Assembly (NCBI GenBank): GCA_937934165.1
Contig: CALGZX010000071.1
Coordinates: forward strand, 1-26,271
Direction of reading: 5' to 3'
DNA: 26,271 nt
Source of the DNA: an uncultured Collinsella sp.
GTDB lineage: Bacteria > Actinomycetota > Coriobacteriia > Coriobacteriales > Coriobacteriaceae
Part shown: positions 6,909-14,777 of the stretch, piece by piece
How the letters are laid out: every line of letters starts with the position of its first letter
Numbering within the stretch: the first letter of the stretch is position 1
Made by a program: the position numbers and the translations under genes
The notes under the pieces: generated by a model
Database searches by the model: none
Seen by the model: only the letters and a program-made list of their open reading frames with translations
What the model was told of the DNA's origin: nothing

Positions 6909-7202
6909 ATGAAGATCCTTCTTGTTTGCGCAGCTGGTCTGTCTACAAGCATTCTGATGAAGAAACTCGAGAAATATGCGGAGCAAAACGGCATCGAGCT
7001 CGATATCGATGCGGTGGGTATCGGCGAGTATCAGGAGACGTGCGCCAATTATGACGTGCTGCTCTTGGGGCCGCAGGTGTCCTACCAGCTCAACACCGTC
7101 AAGCAGGGGAGCGGTAAGCCGACCGCGGTCATCCCCGCACAGGACTACGGCATGGGCAACGCCGCCAACGTGCTGGCACTCGCCCAGTCGCTGTTGGGTT
7201 AG
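6909..7202 (+). CDS. PTS lactose/cellobiose-family EIIB component
   Basis: The 97-residue protein begins MKILLVCAAGLSTSILMKKL, where Cys7 in the P-loop-like CAAGLSTS is the phosphorylated residue of this EIIB family. LLLGPQVSYQL and VIPAQDYGMGN are typical later segments. It receives phosphate from EIIA and gives it to the sugar during EIIC transport. ATG 6909 is chosen over ATG 6891 because the family starts exactly here and GAAGGGA precedes it at 6895-6901. Its stop codon lies within the ribosome site of the EIIC gene, so the two are tightly linked. Confidence 0.93.
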   Translation: MKILLVCAAGLSTSILMKKLEKYAEQNGIELDIDAVGIGEYQETCANYDVLLLGPQVSYQLNTVKQGSGKPTAVIPAQDYGMGNAANVLALAQSLLG

Positions 7203-7211
7203 GAGGCAACC

Positions 7212-8561
7212 ATGGAGAAGTTCATGACCCTGCTTCAGGAAAAACTGACCCCTATCGCCAATTTCTGCGGCACCGAGCGCCACTTTGCCTCCATGCAAAA
7301 GGGCTTTATGAGCGCGATCAGCTTCATCTTGGTATCTGCCGTCTTTATGATCCTCGCCAACCCGCCGGTCACGGCCGACCTGGTGGCGCAGGGCGGGTTC
7401 TGGTCCGTCTTTGGCCCTTGGCTCGATTTTGCCACGGCCAATAAGCTCACGCTGCTCATTCCCTTCAACATGACGATGGGCATACTGTCGGTGATCGTGA
7501 CGTTCGCAATCGCCTATAACCTGGCGGGCACCTACAAGATGCCCAAGCTTAACGCCGGCATGACCTCGCTGGTGATGTTCCTGATCGCCGCGGCGCCGTC
7601 GTCCTACTACCAGCTTGCTGACGAGTCCGTGCTCCAGGCGGTCCCCTGCACCTATCTGGGTGCGCAGGGCCTGTTTACCGCCATCATCGTTGCCTTGGTC
7701 TCCGTCGAGGTCACGCGCTTCTGCCAGACCAAGGGCATCACCATCAAGATGCCCGATGGCGTGCCGCCGTTTTTGTCCGAAACCTTTGGCGCCATCGTAC
7801 CTATGCTCGCCAACATCCTCATCTTCTTTGGCGGCAACCTGCTGATCCAGATGATCGATCCCGCGCTGTCCATCCCCTCGGTTATCGAGAAGCTGCTCGC
7901 TGCCCCGCTTTCCGTCGCAGTTGACTCTGTGCCCGGCGCACTGCTTATCTGCTTCATGACGCTGCTGTTTTGGTGCTTTGGCGTCCACGGCAACATGATC
8001 GTAATGCCCATCACCGCCCCGGTCACGCTTGCCGCCTTTGCCGCCAACGCCTCGCTCTATGCTGCCGGGCAGCCGCTTGAGTTCCACCCGGCGCTCATGT
8101 CGTTGGCCATCAACCTCATCGGCGGCACGGGTAATACGTTCTCTTTTGTGGCGCTCTGCGCGTTTAGGGCAAAGTCGCAGCAGCTCAAGGCATTTGGCAG
8201 GGCATCGATCGTGCCGAGCTTCTTCCGTATCTCCGAGCCCGCGATCTTCGGCGCGCCCATCATCTTCAACCCGATCCTCATGATTCCGTTTGTGCTAGGC
8301 GGCATGATCTCGGCCCTGCTGTATTGGGGTGCGGTCTCACTGGGTCTTGTCTCTAACTTCTACATCTTGGTGAGCGGCACGTTCCCCATCTTCGTTCAGG
8401 GCTTTGTCCAGTGCCTCGACCCGCGCATCTGGGTGTTTACGATCGTTTTGATCGTGGTCATGGCTGTGGTCTGGTACCCGTTCTTTAAGGTGTACGATAA
8501 CCAGCTCCTGGCTCAGGAGCAGGAGAACGCCGCGGCAGCTTCTGCCGAGGATGCTGAGTAG
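7212..8561 (+). CDS. PTS cellobiose-family EIIC permease
   Basis: The 449-residue integral membrane protein has about ten hydrophobic segments and the length and pattern of the Lac/cellobiose EIIC family: an amphipathic start (LTPIANFCGTERHFASMQKGF), then AFAIAYNLAGTYKMP-like and GVPPFLSETFGAIVP segments, the GVHGNMIVMPI loop, LIGGTGNTFSF, and RISEPAIFGAPIIFNP, in which the glutamate is part of the conserved substrate region. It moves the sugar across the membrane while EIIB phosphorylates it. ATG 7212 lies just after TAGGAGG at 7200-7206. The GH1 gene begins one base after its stop. Confidence 0.94.
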   Translation: MEKFMTLLQEKLTPIANFCGTERHFASMQKGFMSAISFILVSAVFMILANPPVTADLVAQGGFWSVFGPWLDFATANKLTLLIPFNMTMGILSVIVTFAIAYNLAGTYKMPKLNAGMTSLVMFLIAAAPSSYYQLADESVLQAVPCTYLGAQGLFTAIIVALVSVEVTRFCQTKGITIKMPDGVPPFLSETFGAIVPMLANILIFFGGNLLIQMIDPALSIPSVIEKLLAAPLSVAVDSVPGALLICFMTLLFWCFGVHGNMIVMPITAPVTLAAFAANASLYAAGQPLEFHPALMSLAINLIGGTGNTFSFVALCAFRAKSQQLKAFGRASIVPSFFRISEPAIFGAPIIFNPILMIPFVLGGMISALLYWGAVSLGLVSNFYILVSGTFPIFVQGFVQCLDPRIWVFTIVLIVVMAVVWYPFFKVYDNQLLAQEQENAAAASAEDAE

Positions 8562-8562
8562 C

Positions 8563-10017
8563 ATGAGTTACTTTGACAGAACGTCTGCCGCCGGTATGCC
8601 CGAGGGCTTTTTGTGGGGTGGTGCCCTCGCCGCCAACCAGGCCGAAGGGGGCTGGAACGAGGGCGGCCGCGGCATGTCGCACTCCGACCTGATCCCACAG
8701 GGTTCCGACCGCTGGGATGTAATGTTTGGCAGGCAAAAGCCCGTGGACGATCCGGACAGGCTGTATCCATGCCGCTGGGGCAACGACTTCTTCCATCATT
8801 GGCACGAGGATGTCGAGCTCTTTGCCGAGATGGGCTTTAAGTGCCTGCGTCTTTCAATTTGCTGGAGCCGTATTTTTCCCACAGGGATGGAGACCGAGCC
8901 CAACGGCGAGGGCTTGGAGTTTTACCGTCAGGTATTCGAGGCGCTGCGCGAGCATGGAATCGAGCCGCTTGTGACGCTGTCGCACTACGACTATCCGTTG
9001 GCTCTGGTCGAGCGCTATGGTGGCTGGCAAAGCCGAGAGATGATCGAGCGGTATGCGCACTACGTCGAGACCGTCGGACGCGCGTACCAGGGCCTCGTGC
9101 GTTATTGGCTTACGTTCAACGAGATCAACAGCGTGGCGCTGTCCTATCTCAACGCGGGTGTCACGCTCGAGGATGAGCGTGACCGTGCAGCCGTGACCGC
9201 GGCGTTCTCGCACCATATGTTTATGGCGAGCGCTCGCGCTGTCGAGATTCTGCACAAGATCGATCCCGCAAACAAGGTGGGTTGCATGGTCGCTGCCGGT
9301 GCGACCTATCCGTACCGTTGTGCGCCCGAGGACGTATGGCTTGCGTATGAGGAGGACCGCGGCCGCTACTTCTACACAGACGTGATGGCTGCGGGCGCCT
9401 ATCCTGCTTGGAAGCTGCGTGCACTCGAGAAAGAGGGTGTTCACGTGCCCTTTGAGCCGGGCGATACGGAGTATCTGGCAGAGCATACGGTCGACTTCAT
9501 CTCGTTCTCGTACTATTGCTCGCGCTTGGTGTGCGCCGATGATCAGGTGATCGCCGAGAAGGCGGAGGGCAACGTGTTCCCGACGTTGCGCAATCCGTAC
9601 CTCAAGGATAAAGAGACTGCCTGGAAGTGGCAGATCGATGCGCTGGGTTTGCGCGTGACGCTTGCCGGCTACCACGATCGTTACCATCTTCCGCTCTTTA
9701 TCGCCGAGAACGGTGTGGGCGGACTCGATGCGCTGGAAGACGGCAAAGTCCACGATGCGTATCATATTGATTACCTGCGAAGGCATATTCTTGCGCTGCG
9801 CGATGCAATTGTCGAGGACGGTGTTGACCTGATGGGATACACGCCGTGGGGCTGTATCGATTTGGTGTCGGCCTCGACGGGGCAGATGAAGAAGCGCTAT
9901 GGCTTTGTTTATGTTGATGCCGATGATATGGGCAAAGGCACGTTCGATCGCTACCGAAAGGACAGCTTCTGCTGGTACCAAAAGGTCATTGCATCAAATG
10001 GCGAGGACTTGAGTTAA
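8563..10017 (+). CDS. GH1 6-phospho-beta-glucosidase
   Basis: This 484-residue enzyme is a glycoside hydrolase family 1 member of standard length. GFLWGGALAANQAEGG starts the barrel, LTFNEINS contains the acid/base Glu187, and LFIAENGVGG contains the nucleophile Glu382. The stretch LVSASTGQMKKRYGFVYVD (about 434-452) carries the Ser-Lys-Tyr set that binds the 6-phosphate in 6-phospho-beta-glucosidases. It should split the phosphorylated disaccharide or glucoside delivered by the PTS. The start could be ATG 8551, overlapping EIIC by 11 bases, or ATG 8563; I prefer 8563 because GAGG at 8547-8550 then has room. It closes the operon and a strong terminator follows. Confidence 0.94.
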   Translation: MSYFDRTSAAGMPEGFLWGGALAANQAEGGWNEGGRGMSHSDLIPQGSDRWDVMFGRQKPVDDPDRLYPCRWGNDFFHHWHEDVELFAEMGFKCLRLSICWSRIFPTGMETEPNGEGLEFYRQVFEALREHGIEPLVTLSHYDYPLALVERYGGWQSREMIERYAHYVETVGRAYQGLVRYWLTFNEINSVALSYLNAGVTLEDERDRAAVTAAFSHHMFMASARAVEILHKIDPANKVGCMVAAGATYPYRCAPEDVWLAYEEDRGRYFYTDVMAAGAYPAWKLRALEKEGVHVPFEPGDTEYLAEHTVDFISFSYYCSRLVCADDQVIAEKAEGNVFPTLRNPYLKDKETAWKWQIDALGLRVTLAGYHDRYHLPLFIAENGVGGLDALEDGKVHDAYHIDYLRRHILALRDAIVEDGVDLMGYTPWGCIDLVSASTGQMKKRYGFVYVDADDMGKGTFDRYRKDSFCWYQKVIASNGEDLS

Positions 10018-10033
10018 CTCTTGCAGGTCTGTT

Positions 10034-10070
10034 GCCCCCGCGGTCCGCTTCGGCCGCGGGGGCTTTTGTT
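10034..10070 (+). terminator. Terminator of the PTS/GH1 operon
   Basis: GCCCCCGCGG at 10034-10043 pairs perfectly with CCGCGGGGGC at 10054-10063 and is followed by TTTTGTT. The hairpin lies 17 bases after the GH1 stop codon. Confidence 0.9.
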
Positions 10071-10108
10071 ATTTACCTAGTCCCCGATGAGACCCTCATT
10101 CTGTGGGT

Positions 10109-10160
10109 AGTCATTGGACGTTCTTAAACGACTAGTCATTTAAGTCTGTCCCCAATGACT
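10109..10160. repeat. Intact REP-like palindrome (52 bp)
   Basis: The unit runs from AGTCATTGG to CCCCAATGACT. Its centre is CTTAAACGACTAGTCATTTAAG, in which GACTAGTC is a perfect dyad. Its outer arms pair except that GG is missing from the left arm. It is the uninterrupted counterpart of the copy split by the IS110 element at 3117/4321. Confidence 0.8.
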
Positions 10161-10167
10161 GCGGAAA

Positions 10168-10219
10168 CCCGGCACCTGGGGACGTTCCTTTTCTGCCGGC
10201 AGCTTGGAACAGTCCTTAA
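10168..10219. repeat. Second copy of the 52-bp CCCGGCAC unit
   Basis: This unit has the same length and layout as 3037-3088: CCCGGCAC, a GGGGAC block, the palindrome CTGCCGGCAG, and a closing ACAGTCCTTAA. It follows the palindrome unit here but precedes it near 3 kb, so the two unit types are combined in both orders. Confidence 0.8.
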
Positions 10220-10237
10220 AGCCCGCATCAATCAACT

Positions 10238-10423
10238 GCGGAAAGCGCATCCCAGAATGAGCGTCCAACATGGGACATGGTTTCCCTTGAGGGCCTCAAC
10301 CGGAAAATGCATCCCGGAATGTTGCCGGAAAGTGGAACGTAGTTTCCCAAACAGGCCGTGCGCGGAAAGTGCATCTCGCTATCGAACTTCAAAGCGGGAT
10401 GCATTTTCCGTGCCAGCAGTTCC
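10238..10423. repeat. Three 62-bp imperfect tandem repeats
   Basis: Units start at 10238, 10300 and 10362, each exactly 62 bases apart, with GCGGAAA or CCGGAAA, a GCATC word about eight bases on, and TTTCC near base 45 of the unit. The third unit is itself a near-perfect hairpin: CGGAAAGTGCATCTCGCT pairs with AGCGGGATGCATTTTCCG, the two mismatches being G-T wobbles. No ORF with coding features spans them. Confidence 0.75.
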
Positions 10424-10438
10424 GGGCAGCCAGAGACC

Positions 10439-10466
10439 ACTCATTTAAGTCTGTCCCCAACGACTA
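10439..10466. repeat. REP half-unit reaching the stop codon of the minus-strand protease gene
   Basis: ACTCATTTAAG, CTGTCCCCAA and CGACTA reproduce the right arm of the palindrome unit, with AACGACT where other copies have AATGACT. The final CTA at 10464-10466 is the TAG stop codon of the gene on the minus strand. Confidence 0.65.
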
Positions 10467-11498
10467 GTAGTAGGCCCACATGGCTTCGACTTCGTTGAGG
10501 ACCTCTACGACGCCCCAGCGTCGGGCGCTGCGGCTGGCCGAGTTGGGATCGAAGACTTCAATCTGGTCGGCGTCGTCAATACCGTAAAGTACAATGTAGT
10601 GGCCCACGTTGGTAAAGGTGCCCGGCCGAACGGCGGCGATGACGGGCGCTCCCGAACGCAGCGCCTGAGTCATCGAGTCGCGATCGTTATGAAGCTCCGT
10701 TCCGTTAAGTCCCAACTGCCACGCACCGCTCGTCATAAACGACCATTCGGTTGCACCGGTGGGGGCGTAATTGCCTGCCTCGGAAAGCGCGCACATATTG
10801 ACGGGGGTCATATCGGTGCGTCCCGTCTTAAAGATATAGACCATGGTGAGGCACGTAGGCCCGCAGGCATTTTGGCGGATGGTACCGCCGGCGTAAGGCA
10901 GCTCCGACCATGCAGGGTCGATCTGATAGATATGGGGCATCGTGCCGGCTTGCCATTGCGAGCGCGGGGTCGAAAAGGCGAAAGAATAACCGGGCGCGAC
11001 GGGGGCCTTGAGCAGCTTGTCCTCGGCGGTGGGCTCGAGACCGGCCGAGCCGTGGGACATACAGGAGCTCATAAGCACAAAGACCAGACAGATGAGGATA
11101 GAGCACAGTGCGAGGCAAAGCCGACGAGCCGGCAGGGCGGGGGCATTCACGTACGATGTCGAGCGGTAGGGCTTGCCGTCGCGTCCGCCTTGGGGATGCG
11201 AAAAGAAGCGGTTGATATGGCTGCCGGGCTGACGTGCGCCGTTGCGGCGCAGTTGCGGAACCTCGGCTTGGCGCTGTCGAGTGCGCGCGCCCAAGCGGCT
11301 ATCTTGCTGTGCGCTTGTGCCCGTGCTCGGACGGCCACTCTGCCGTGTTCTGTTTGTCTGCTGCCGAGACGAAGGCCTGGGTTGCTCTTGAGGGCGTTGC
11401 GGATTGCTGCTCGTGGCACTTCTGGGCGTCGGCGTGGTGCGGCCAGCAAGGCGAACGCTTTGTCGCCGTTGATCACCGTCGTTGTATCCGTATGCCAT
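10464..11498 (-). CDS. Membrane-anchored C39-like cysteine protease with basic N-terminal tail
   Basis: The 344-residue protein has three parts. Residues 1-125 are rich in Arg, Gln, Ser, Thr and Pro and look disordered. Residues about 126-146 (RRLCLALCSILICLVFVLMSS) form one membrane segment. Residues about 185-344 form a C39-like peptidase domain with QNACGPTCLTMVY (Cys212), NVGHYIVLYGID (His300) and EVFDPNS (Asp317) as a papain-like triad. With the positive tail inside, the protease should face outwards. No ABC transporter or double-glycine peptide gene is next to it, so it is not an obvious bacteriocin exporter. ATG 11498 has AAGGCGG just upstream on its strand. It is a single minus-strand gene between plus-strand operons. 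The substrate is unknown. Confidence 0.8.
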   Translation of the reverse strand: MAYGYNDGDQRRQSVRLAGRTTPTPRSATSSNPQRPQEQPRPSSRQQTNRTRQSGRPSTGTSAQQDSRLGARTRQRQAEVPQLRRNGARQPGSHINRFFSHPQGGRDGKPYRSTSYVNAPALPARRLCLALCSILICLVFVLMSSCMSHGSAGLEPTAEDKLLKAPVAPGYSFAFSTPRSQWQAGTMPHIYQIDPAWSELPYAGGTIRQNACGPTCLTMVYIFKTGRTDMTPVNMCALSEAGNYAPTGATEWSFMTSGAWQLGLNGTELHNDRDSMTQALRSGAPVIAAVRPGTFTNVGHYIVLYGIDDADQIEVFDPNSASRSARRWGVVEVLNEVEAMWAYY

Positions 11499-11857
11499 TC
11501 GTACCGCCTTGTCTCATGTATAACCTGTCTATCCTACAAAAAAGATGTGCAACAAATGGGTCCGCGCGTCAAAAGCTCGGTAAACGGTACGAAAGGCGCA
11601 AAACACACGGCCTCAAAAACATCTCTATATGCGTCCGATGAGCGTACGCCCGTCGGACGGGCGACAACAATGAGCGGCAAACCGTGCCGTTCGTCCCAAA
11701 AACGGCGCCGCTCGTTTTGCAGTTCTGCCTTCGGTCGAGCCACAAGCGGCGCTGCTGTGCCAAGGCCGTATCTTAAAGCCATGGAATAAAAGCGCGCGGC
11801 AAAACGGACCGCGCAAGGGGTGACGCCAAGGGCGTCAAACAGGAAAGGAGGGGAACA
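11499..11857. promoter_or_regulatory. Divergent intergenic region with several hairpins before the permease
   Basis: This 359-base gap separates the minus-strand protease from the plus-strand permease. Inverted repeats are CGCCCGT/ACGGGCG (11647-11663), GAGCGGC/GCCGCTC (11672-11678 with 11707-11713, followed by GTTTT), GCGCGG/CCGCGC (11794-11814) and GACGCC/GGCGTC (11822-11836), the last directly before the AAAGGAGG ribosome site. It probably holds both promoters and a structured leader. I see no convincing gene, and no known riboswitch that I can name. Confidence 0.5.
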
Positions 11858-13309
11858 ATGGCGGACAAGAACGCAGAAGTTGCAGTCGAGGATAACGGCG
11901 GCATGAAGAAAACGCTTTCGCTCTGGAACTTCTTCACCATCGGCTTTGGTGCCATCATCGGTACCGGTTGGGTTCTGCAGGTCGGCGACTGGATGGTCGT
12001 GGGCGGCGGTCCCGTTCCCGCTATGATCGCATTCCTCTTGGGTGCAATCTTCCTCGTGCCCGTCGGAGCTGTTTTCGGTGAGCTCACGGCTGCTATCCCC
12101 ATCTCGGGCGGCATCGTCGAGTATGTCGATCGTAGCTTTGGCCGTACGCTGAGCTACATCACCGGATGGCTTTTGGCCCTGGGCAACGGCATCCTGTGCC
12201 CGTGGGAGGCCATCGCCATTTCGACCCTCGTGTCCGAGATGTTCGGCAGCCTGCCCGGCCTTGAGTGGCTGCGCGCCGTCAAACTCTACACCATACTGGG
12301 GGCCGACGTCTACCTGTTCCCGACGCTGATCGCGCTCGGCTTTGCAGTCTACGTCATCTTCCTCAACTTCCGCGGCGCCAGCTCGGCTGCCAAACTCCAG
12401 GCCTTCCTGACCAAGGCCCTGCTCTGCGGCATGCTGCTCGCCATGGGCGTCTCGCTGTTCACCGGCTCGCCGGACAACGCCATGCCCGTGTTCTCCCAGG
12501 TCGCCGGCGCTGGCGGCGGCAAGGCCGCTACCGAGAGCACCAGCCTGTTCGCCGGCATCGTGTCGGTCCTGGTTCTGACTCCGTTCTTCTATGCCGGTTT
12601 CGACACCATTCCTCAGCAGGCTGAGGAAGCAGCCGAGGGCCTCAACTGGAACAAGTTCGGCAAGATCATCTCCCTGGCCCTGCTGGCCGCCGGCGGCTTC
12701 TACATGGTCTGCATCTACTCGTTCGGCACCATCCTCGACTGGCATGAGTTCGTTAAGAGCCCGGTTCCCGCGCTTGCCTGCCTCAAGGGCATCAACATGC
12801 TCCTGTACCTGGCCATGCTCGTCATCGCCACGCTTGGACCCATGGGCCCGATGAACTCCTTCTACGGCGCCACGAGCCGCATCATGCTCGCCATGGGCCG
12901 CAAGGGCCAGCTGCCCGAGCAGTTCGCCGAGGTCGACCCCAAGTCCGGCGCTCCCAAGCTTGCCTGCGTCGTCTTGGGCGTCATCACCGTCGTCGGTCCG
13001 TTCCTGGGCAAGAACATGCTCATCCCTCTGACCAACGTGTCGGCTCTCGCCTTCATCTTCTCCTGCGGTATGGTCGCCCTCGCTTGCCTGCGCATGCGCT
13101 TCACCGAGCCCGACCTGCCTCGTCCCTACGAGGTGCCCGGCGGCAAGTTTGGCATCGGCCTCGCTATCGCTGCCTGCGCCATCATCATCGGCCTGCTCGT
13201 GATTCCGTTCTCTCCCGCCTCTCTCAACATGGTGGAGTGGAGCATCGTGATCGGCTGGCTGGCCGTCGGCCTGGCTCTCATGGCCTTCACCAATTCCCGC
13301 AAAAAGTAA
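11858..13309 (+). CDS. APC-superfamily amino acid permease
   Basis: The 483-residue protein has about twelve membrane helices. The first carries the APC substrate motif IGFGAIIGTGWVLQVGDW (about residues 28-45), followed by FGELTAAIPISGGIVEYVDRSFG, and TPFFYAGFDTIPQQAEEAAEG in helix 6 and its loop, all typical of the amino acid-polyamine-organocation family. PMNSFYGATSRIMLAMGRKGQLP lies in the conserved central-late loop. It likely imports an amino acid or derivative. The ribosome site is AAAGGAGG at 11844-11851. The amidohydrolase gene follows after 131 bases with hairpins between them, suggesting co-transcription and a shared substrate. The exact ligand cannot be read from sequence. Confidence 0.9.
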   Translation: MADKNAEVAVEDNGGMKKTLSLWNFFTIGFGAIIGTGWVLQVGDWMVVGGGPVPAMIAFLLGAIFLVPVGAVFGELTAAIPISGGIVEYVDRSFGRTLSYITGWLLALGNGILCPWEAIAISTLVSEMFGSLPGLEWLRAVKLYTILGADVYLFPTLIALGFAVYVIFLNFRGASSAAKLQAFLTKALLCGMLLAMGVSLFTGSPDNAMPVFSQVAGAGGGKAATESTSLFAGIVSVLVLTPFFYAGFDTIPQQAEEAAEGLNWNKFGKIISLALLAAGGFYMVCIYSFGTILDWHEFVKSPVPALACLKGINMLLYLAMLVIATLGPMGPMNSFYGATSRIMLAMGRKGQLPEQFAEVDPKSGAPKLACVVLGVITVVGPFLGKNMLIPLTNVSALAFIFSCGMVALACLRMRFTEPDLPRPYEVPGGKFGIGLAIAACAIIIGLLVIPFSPASLNMVEWSIVIGWLAVGLALMAFTNSRKK

Positions 13310-13315
13310 CGCCGA

Positions 13316-13410
13316 GCCGGGGCGGATCAGGTGCGCGGGACCCTCTCTTCCGCGCACCGAACCCGGCGCCACTTGGGTAGCTTTGTGAGGCCTTAACCCA
13401 ACACGGCCTC
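13316..13410 (+). other. Intercistronic hairpins between permease and amidohydrolase
   Basis: GGTGCGCGG (13330-13338) pairs perfectly with CCGCGCACC (13350-13358), and GCCGGG (13316-13321) with CCCGGC (13362-13367) outside it. A second hairpin is GAGGCC (13387-13392) with GGCCTC (13405-13410). None has a T run, so they look like mRNA-stabilising or processing structures rather than a terminator. Confidence 0.55.
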
Positions 13411-13440
13411 GCCCACTATATGGATCCATAAGGAGGAACC

Positions 13441-14718
13441 ATGTCCACTAAGTATGCAATCGTTGGCGGCAAGCTCATCGACGGTACCGGCGCCGAGCCG
13501 GTCGAGAACTCCCTCGTTCTCGTCGACGACAACGGCAAGATCGAGTACGCCGGCGCCATGCAGGACCTTCCCGAGGGCGTTGAGGTCATCGACGCCGCCG
13601 GCAAGACCGTCCTTCCCGGCCTGATCGACACCCACCTGCACTTCTCGGGCAACTTGACCGACGATGACACTGACTGGGTCATGCAGCCGCTCCTCGAGAA
13701 GCAGGCCGTCGCCGTCAAGCAGGCCTACGACTGCCTCACCCACGGCCTCACCACCGTCTGCGAGATCGGCCGCTTTGGTATCCAGATCCGTGACTGCATC
13801 GACAAGGGCGTCTTCAAGGGCCCGCGCGTTCTGGCCACCGGCCTTGGCTTCTGCCGCGTTGCCGGCCACGGCGACTCCCACCACTGCAGCCAGGAGCTCA
13901 ACAAGGAATCGCACCCCTGGGGCGATCAGGTCGACGGTCCTTGGGATCTGCGCAAGGCCGTCCGTCACCGCCTGCGCGAGAACCCCGATGCCATCAAGAT
14001 CTGGGCTACCGGTGGCGGCATCTGGCGCTGGGACTCCGGCCGCGACCAGCACTACTGCTCCGAGGAGATTCAGGCCGTGGTCGAAGAGGCAAAGATGGTT
14101 GGCATCCCCGTGTGGAGCCACTGCTACAACAACCACGCCGCTGCCTACGATTCCGTTCGCTTTGGCTGCGAGCAGTTGATTCACGGCTTCGATATCGATG
14201 AGCGCACCATGGACCTCATGGCCGAGCAGGGCACCTTCTTCACTCCGACGATCGCCTTCCTGCCCACCTGGTACGCCACCTATCCGCCCGTCTACGTCCC
14301 CGAGCTGCACGACAAGTACGAGGGCACCCTGGTCGAGAAGGAGCTGCAGCGCAACTACGACTGCCTGCGCGAGGCCAAGAAGCGCGGCGTCGTCATGACG
14401 ATCGGCTCCGACTCCTTCTCCTTCGTCACCCCGTACGGCACCTGTTCCATCGAGGAGATGTACGAGTTCGTCGACAAGATCGGCTTCACCCCGGTCGAGA
14501 CCATCACCTGCGCTACCCTCAACGGTGCCAAGATGTGCCACATCGAGGACGAGACCGGTTCCATCGAGGCCGGCAAGTGCGCCGACCTGCTGGTCGTCAA
14601 CGGTGACGTCGCCGCCGACATCCACGTGCTCAACACCGACAACATGGACGTCATCATGAAGGACGGCTGGATTGTCGAGGCCGGCACCTTCGGCGAGGCA
14701 AACAAGTACAGCGCCTAA
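13441..14718 (+). CDS. Metal-dependent amidohydrolase (prolidase/imidazolonepropionase-like)
   Basis: The 425-residue enzyme belongs to the amidohydrolase superfamily. An N-terminal beta-sandwich strand set leads into LPGLIDTHLHF with metal ligands His65 and His67; DAIKIWATGGG holds Lys186, the likely carboxylated bridge; VWSHCYN holds His227, LIHGFD His248 and TIGSDSF Asp324. These are the residues of a binuclear centre. SIEAGKCADLLVV closes the sandwich. Relatives cleave Xaa-Pro or N-acyl amino acids, or open cyclic amides such as imidazolone propionate. ATG 13441 follows AAGGAGG. Its position after the permease suggests it processes the imported compound. Cytosolic: no signal peptide. The substrate is unassigned. 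Confidence 0.88.
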   Translation: MSTKYAIVGGKLIDGTGAEPVENSLVLVDDNGKIEYAGAMQDLPEGVEVIDAAGKTVLPGLIDTHLHFSGNLTDDDTDWVMQPLLEKQAVAVKQAYDCLTHGLTTVCEIGRFGIQIRDCIDKGVFKGPRVLATGLGFCRVAGHGDSHHCSQELNKESHPWGDQVDGPWDLRKAVRHRLRENPDAIKIWATGGGIWRWDSGRDQHYCSEEIQAVVEEAKMVGIPVWSHCYNNHAAAYDSVRFGCEQLIHGFDIDERTMDLMAEQGTFFTPTIAFLPTWYATYPPVYVPELHDKYEGTLVEKELQRNYDCLREAKKRGVVMTIGSDSFSFVTPYGTCSIEEMYEFVDKIGFTPVETITCATLNGAKMCHIEDETGSIEAGKCADLLVVNGDVAADIHVLNTDNMDVIMKDGWIVEAGTFGEANKYSA

Positions 14719-14759
14719 GCTACCGTTCATCGATGGCTTGATGTAAAACACAGTATTTG

Positions 14760-14774
14760 ATTGCATAATGCAAT
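14760..14774. promoter_or_regulatory. 15-bp palindrome upstream of the first kinase
   Basis: ATTGCAT-A-ATGCAAT is a perfect 7-1-7 palindrome, directly before the terminator hairpin of the amidohydrolase gene and 63 bases before the kinase start. It could be an operator; CATAAT within it could equally be part of a -10 element. Confidence 0.35.
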
Positions 14775-14777
14775 GGG

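Noticed and set aside
10238..10423. CRISPR array
   Set aside because: The three 62-base units diverge along their whole length rather than as constant repeats with unique spacers, and no cas genes are present in the window.
10464..11498. Bacteriocin processing/export system based on the C39-like protease
   Set aside because: There is no ABC transporter domain, no accessory gene and no small double-glycine leader peptide nearby.
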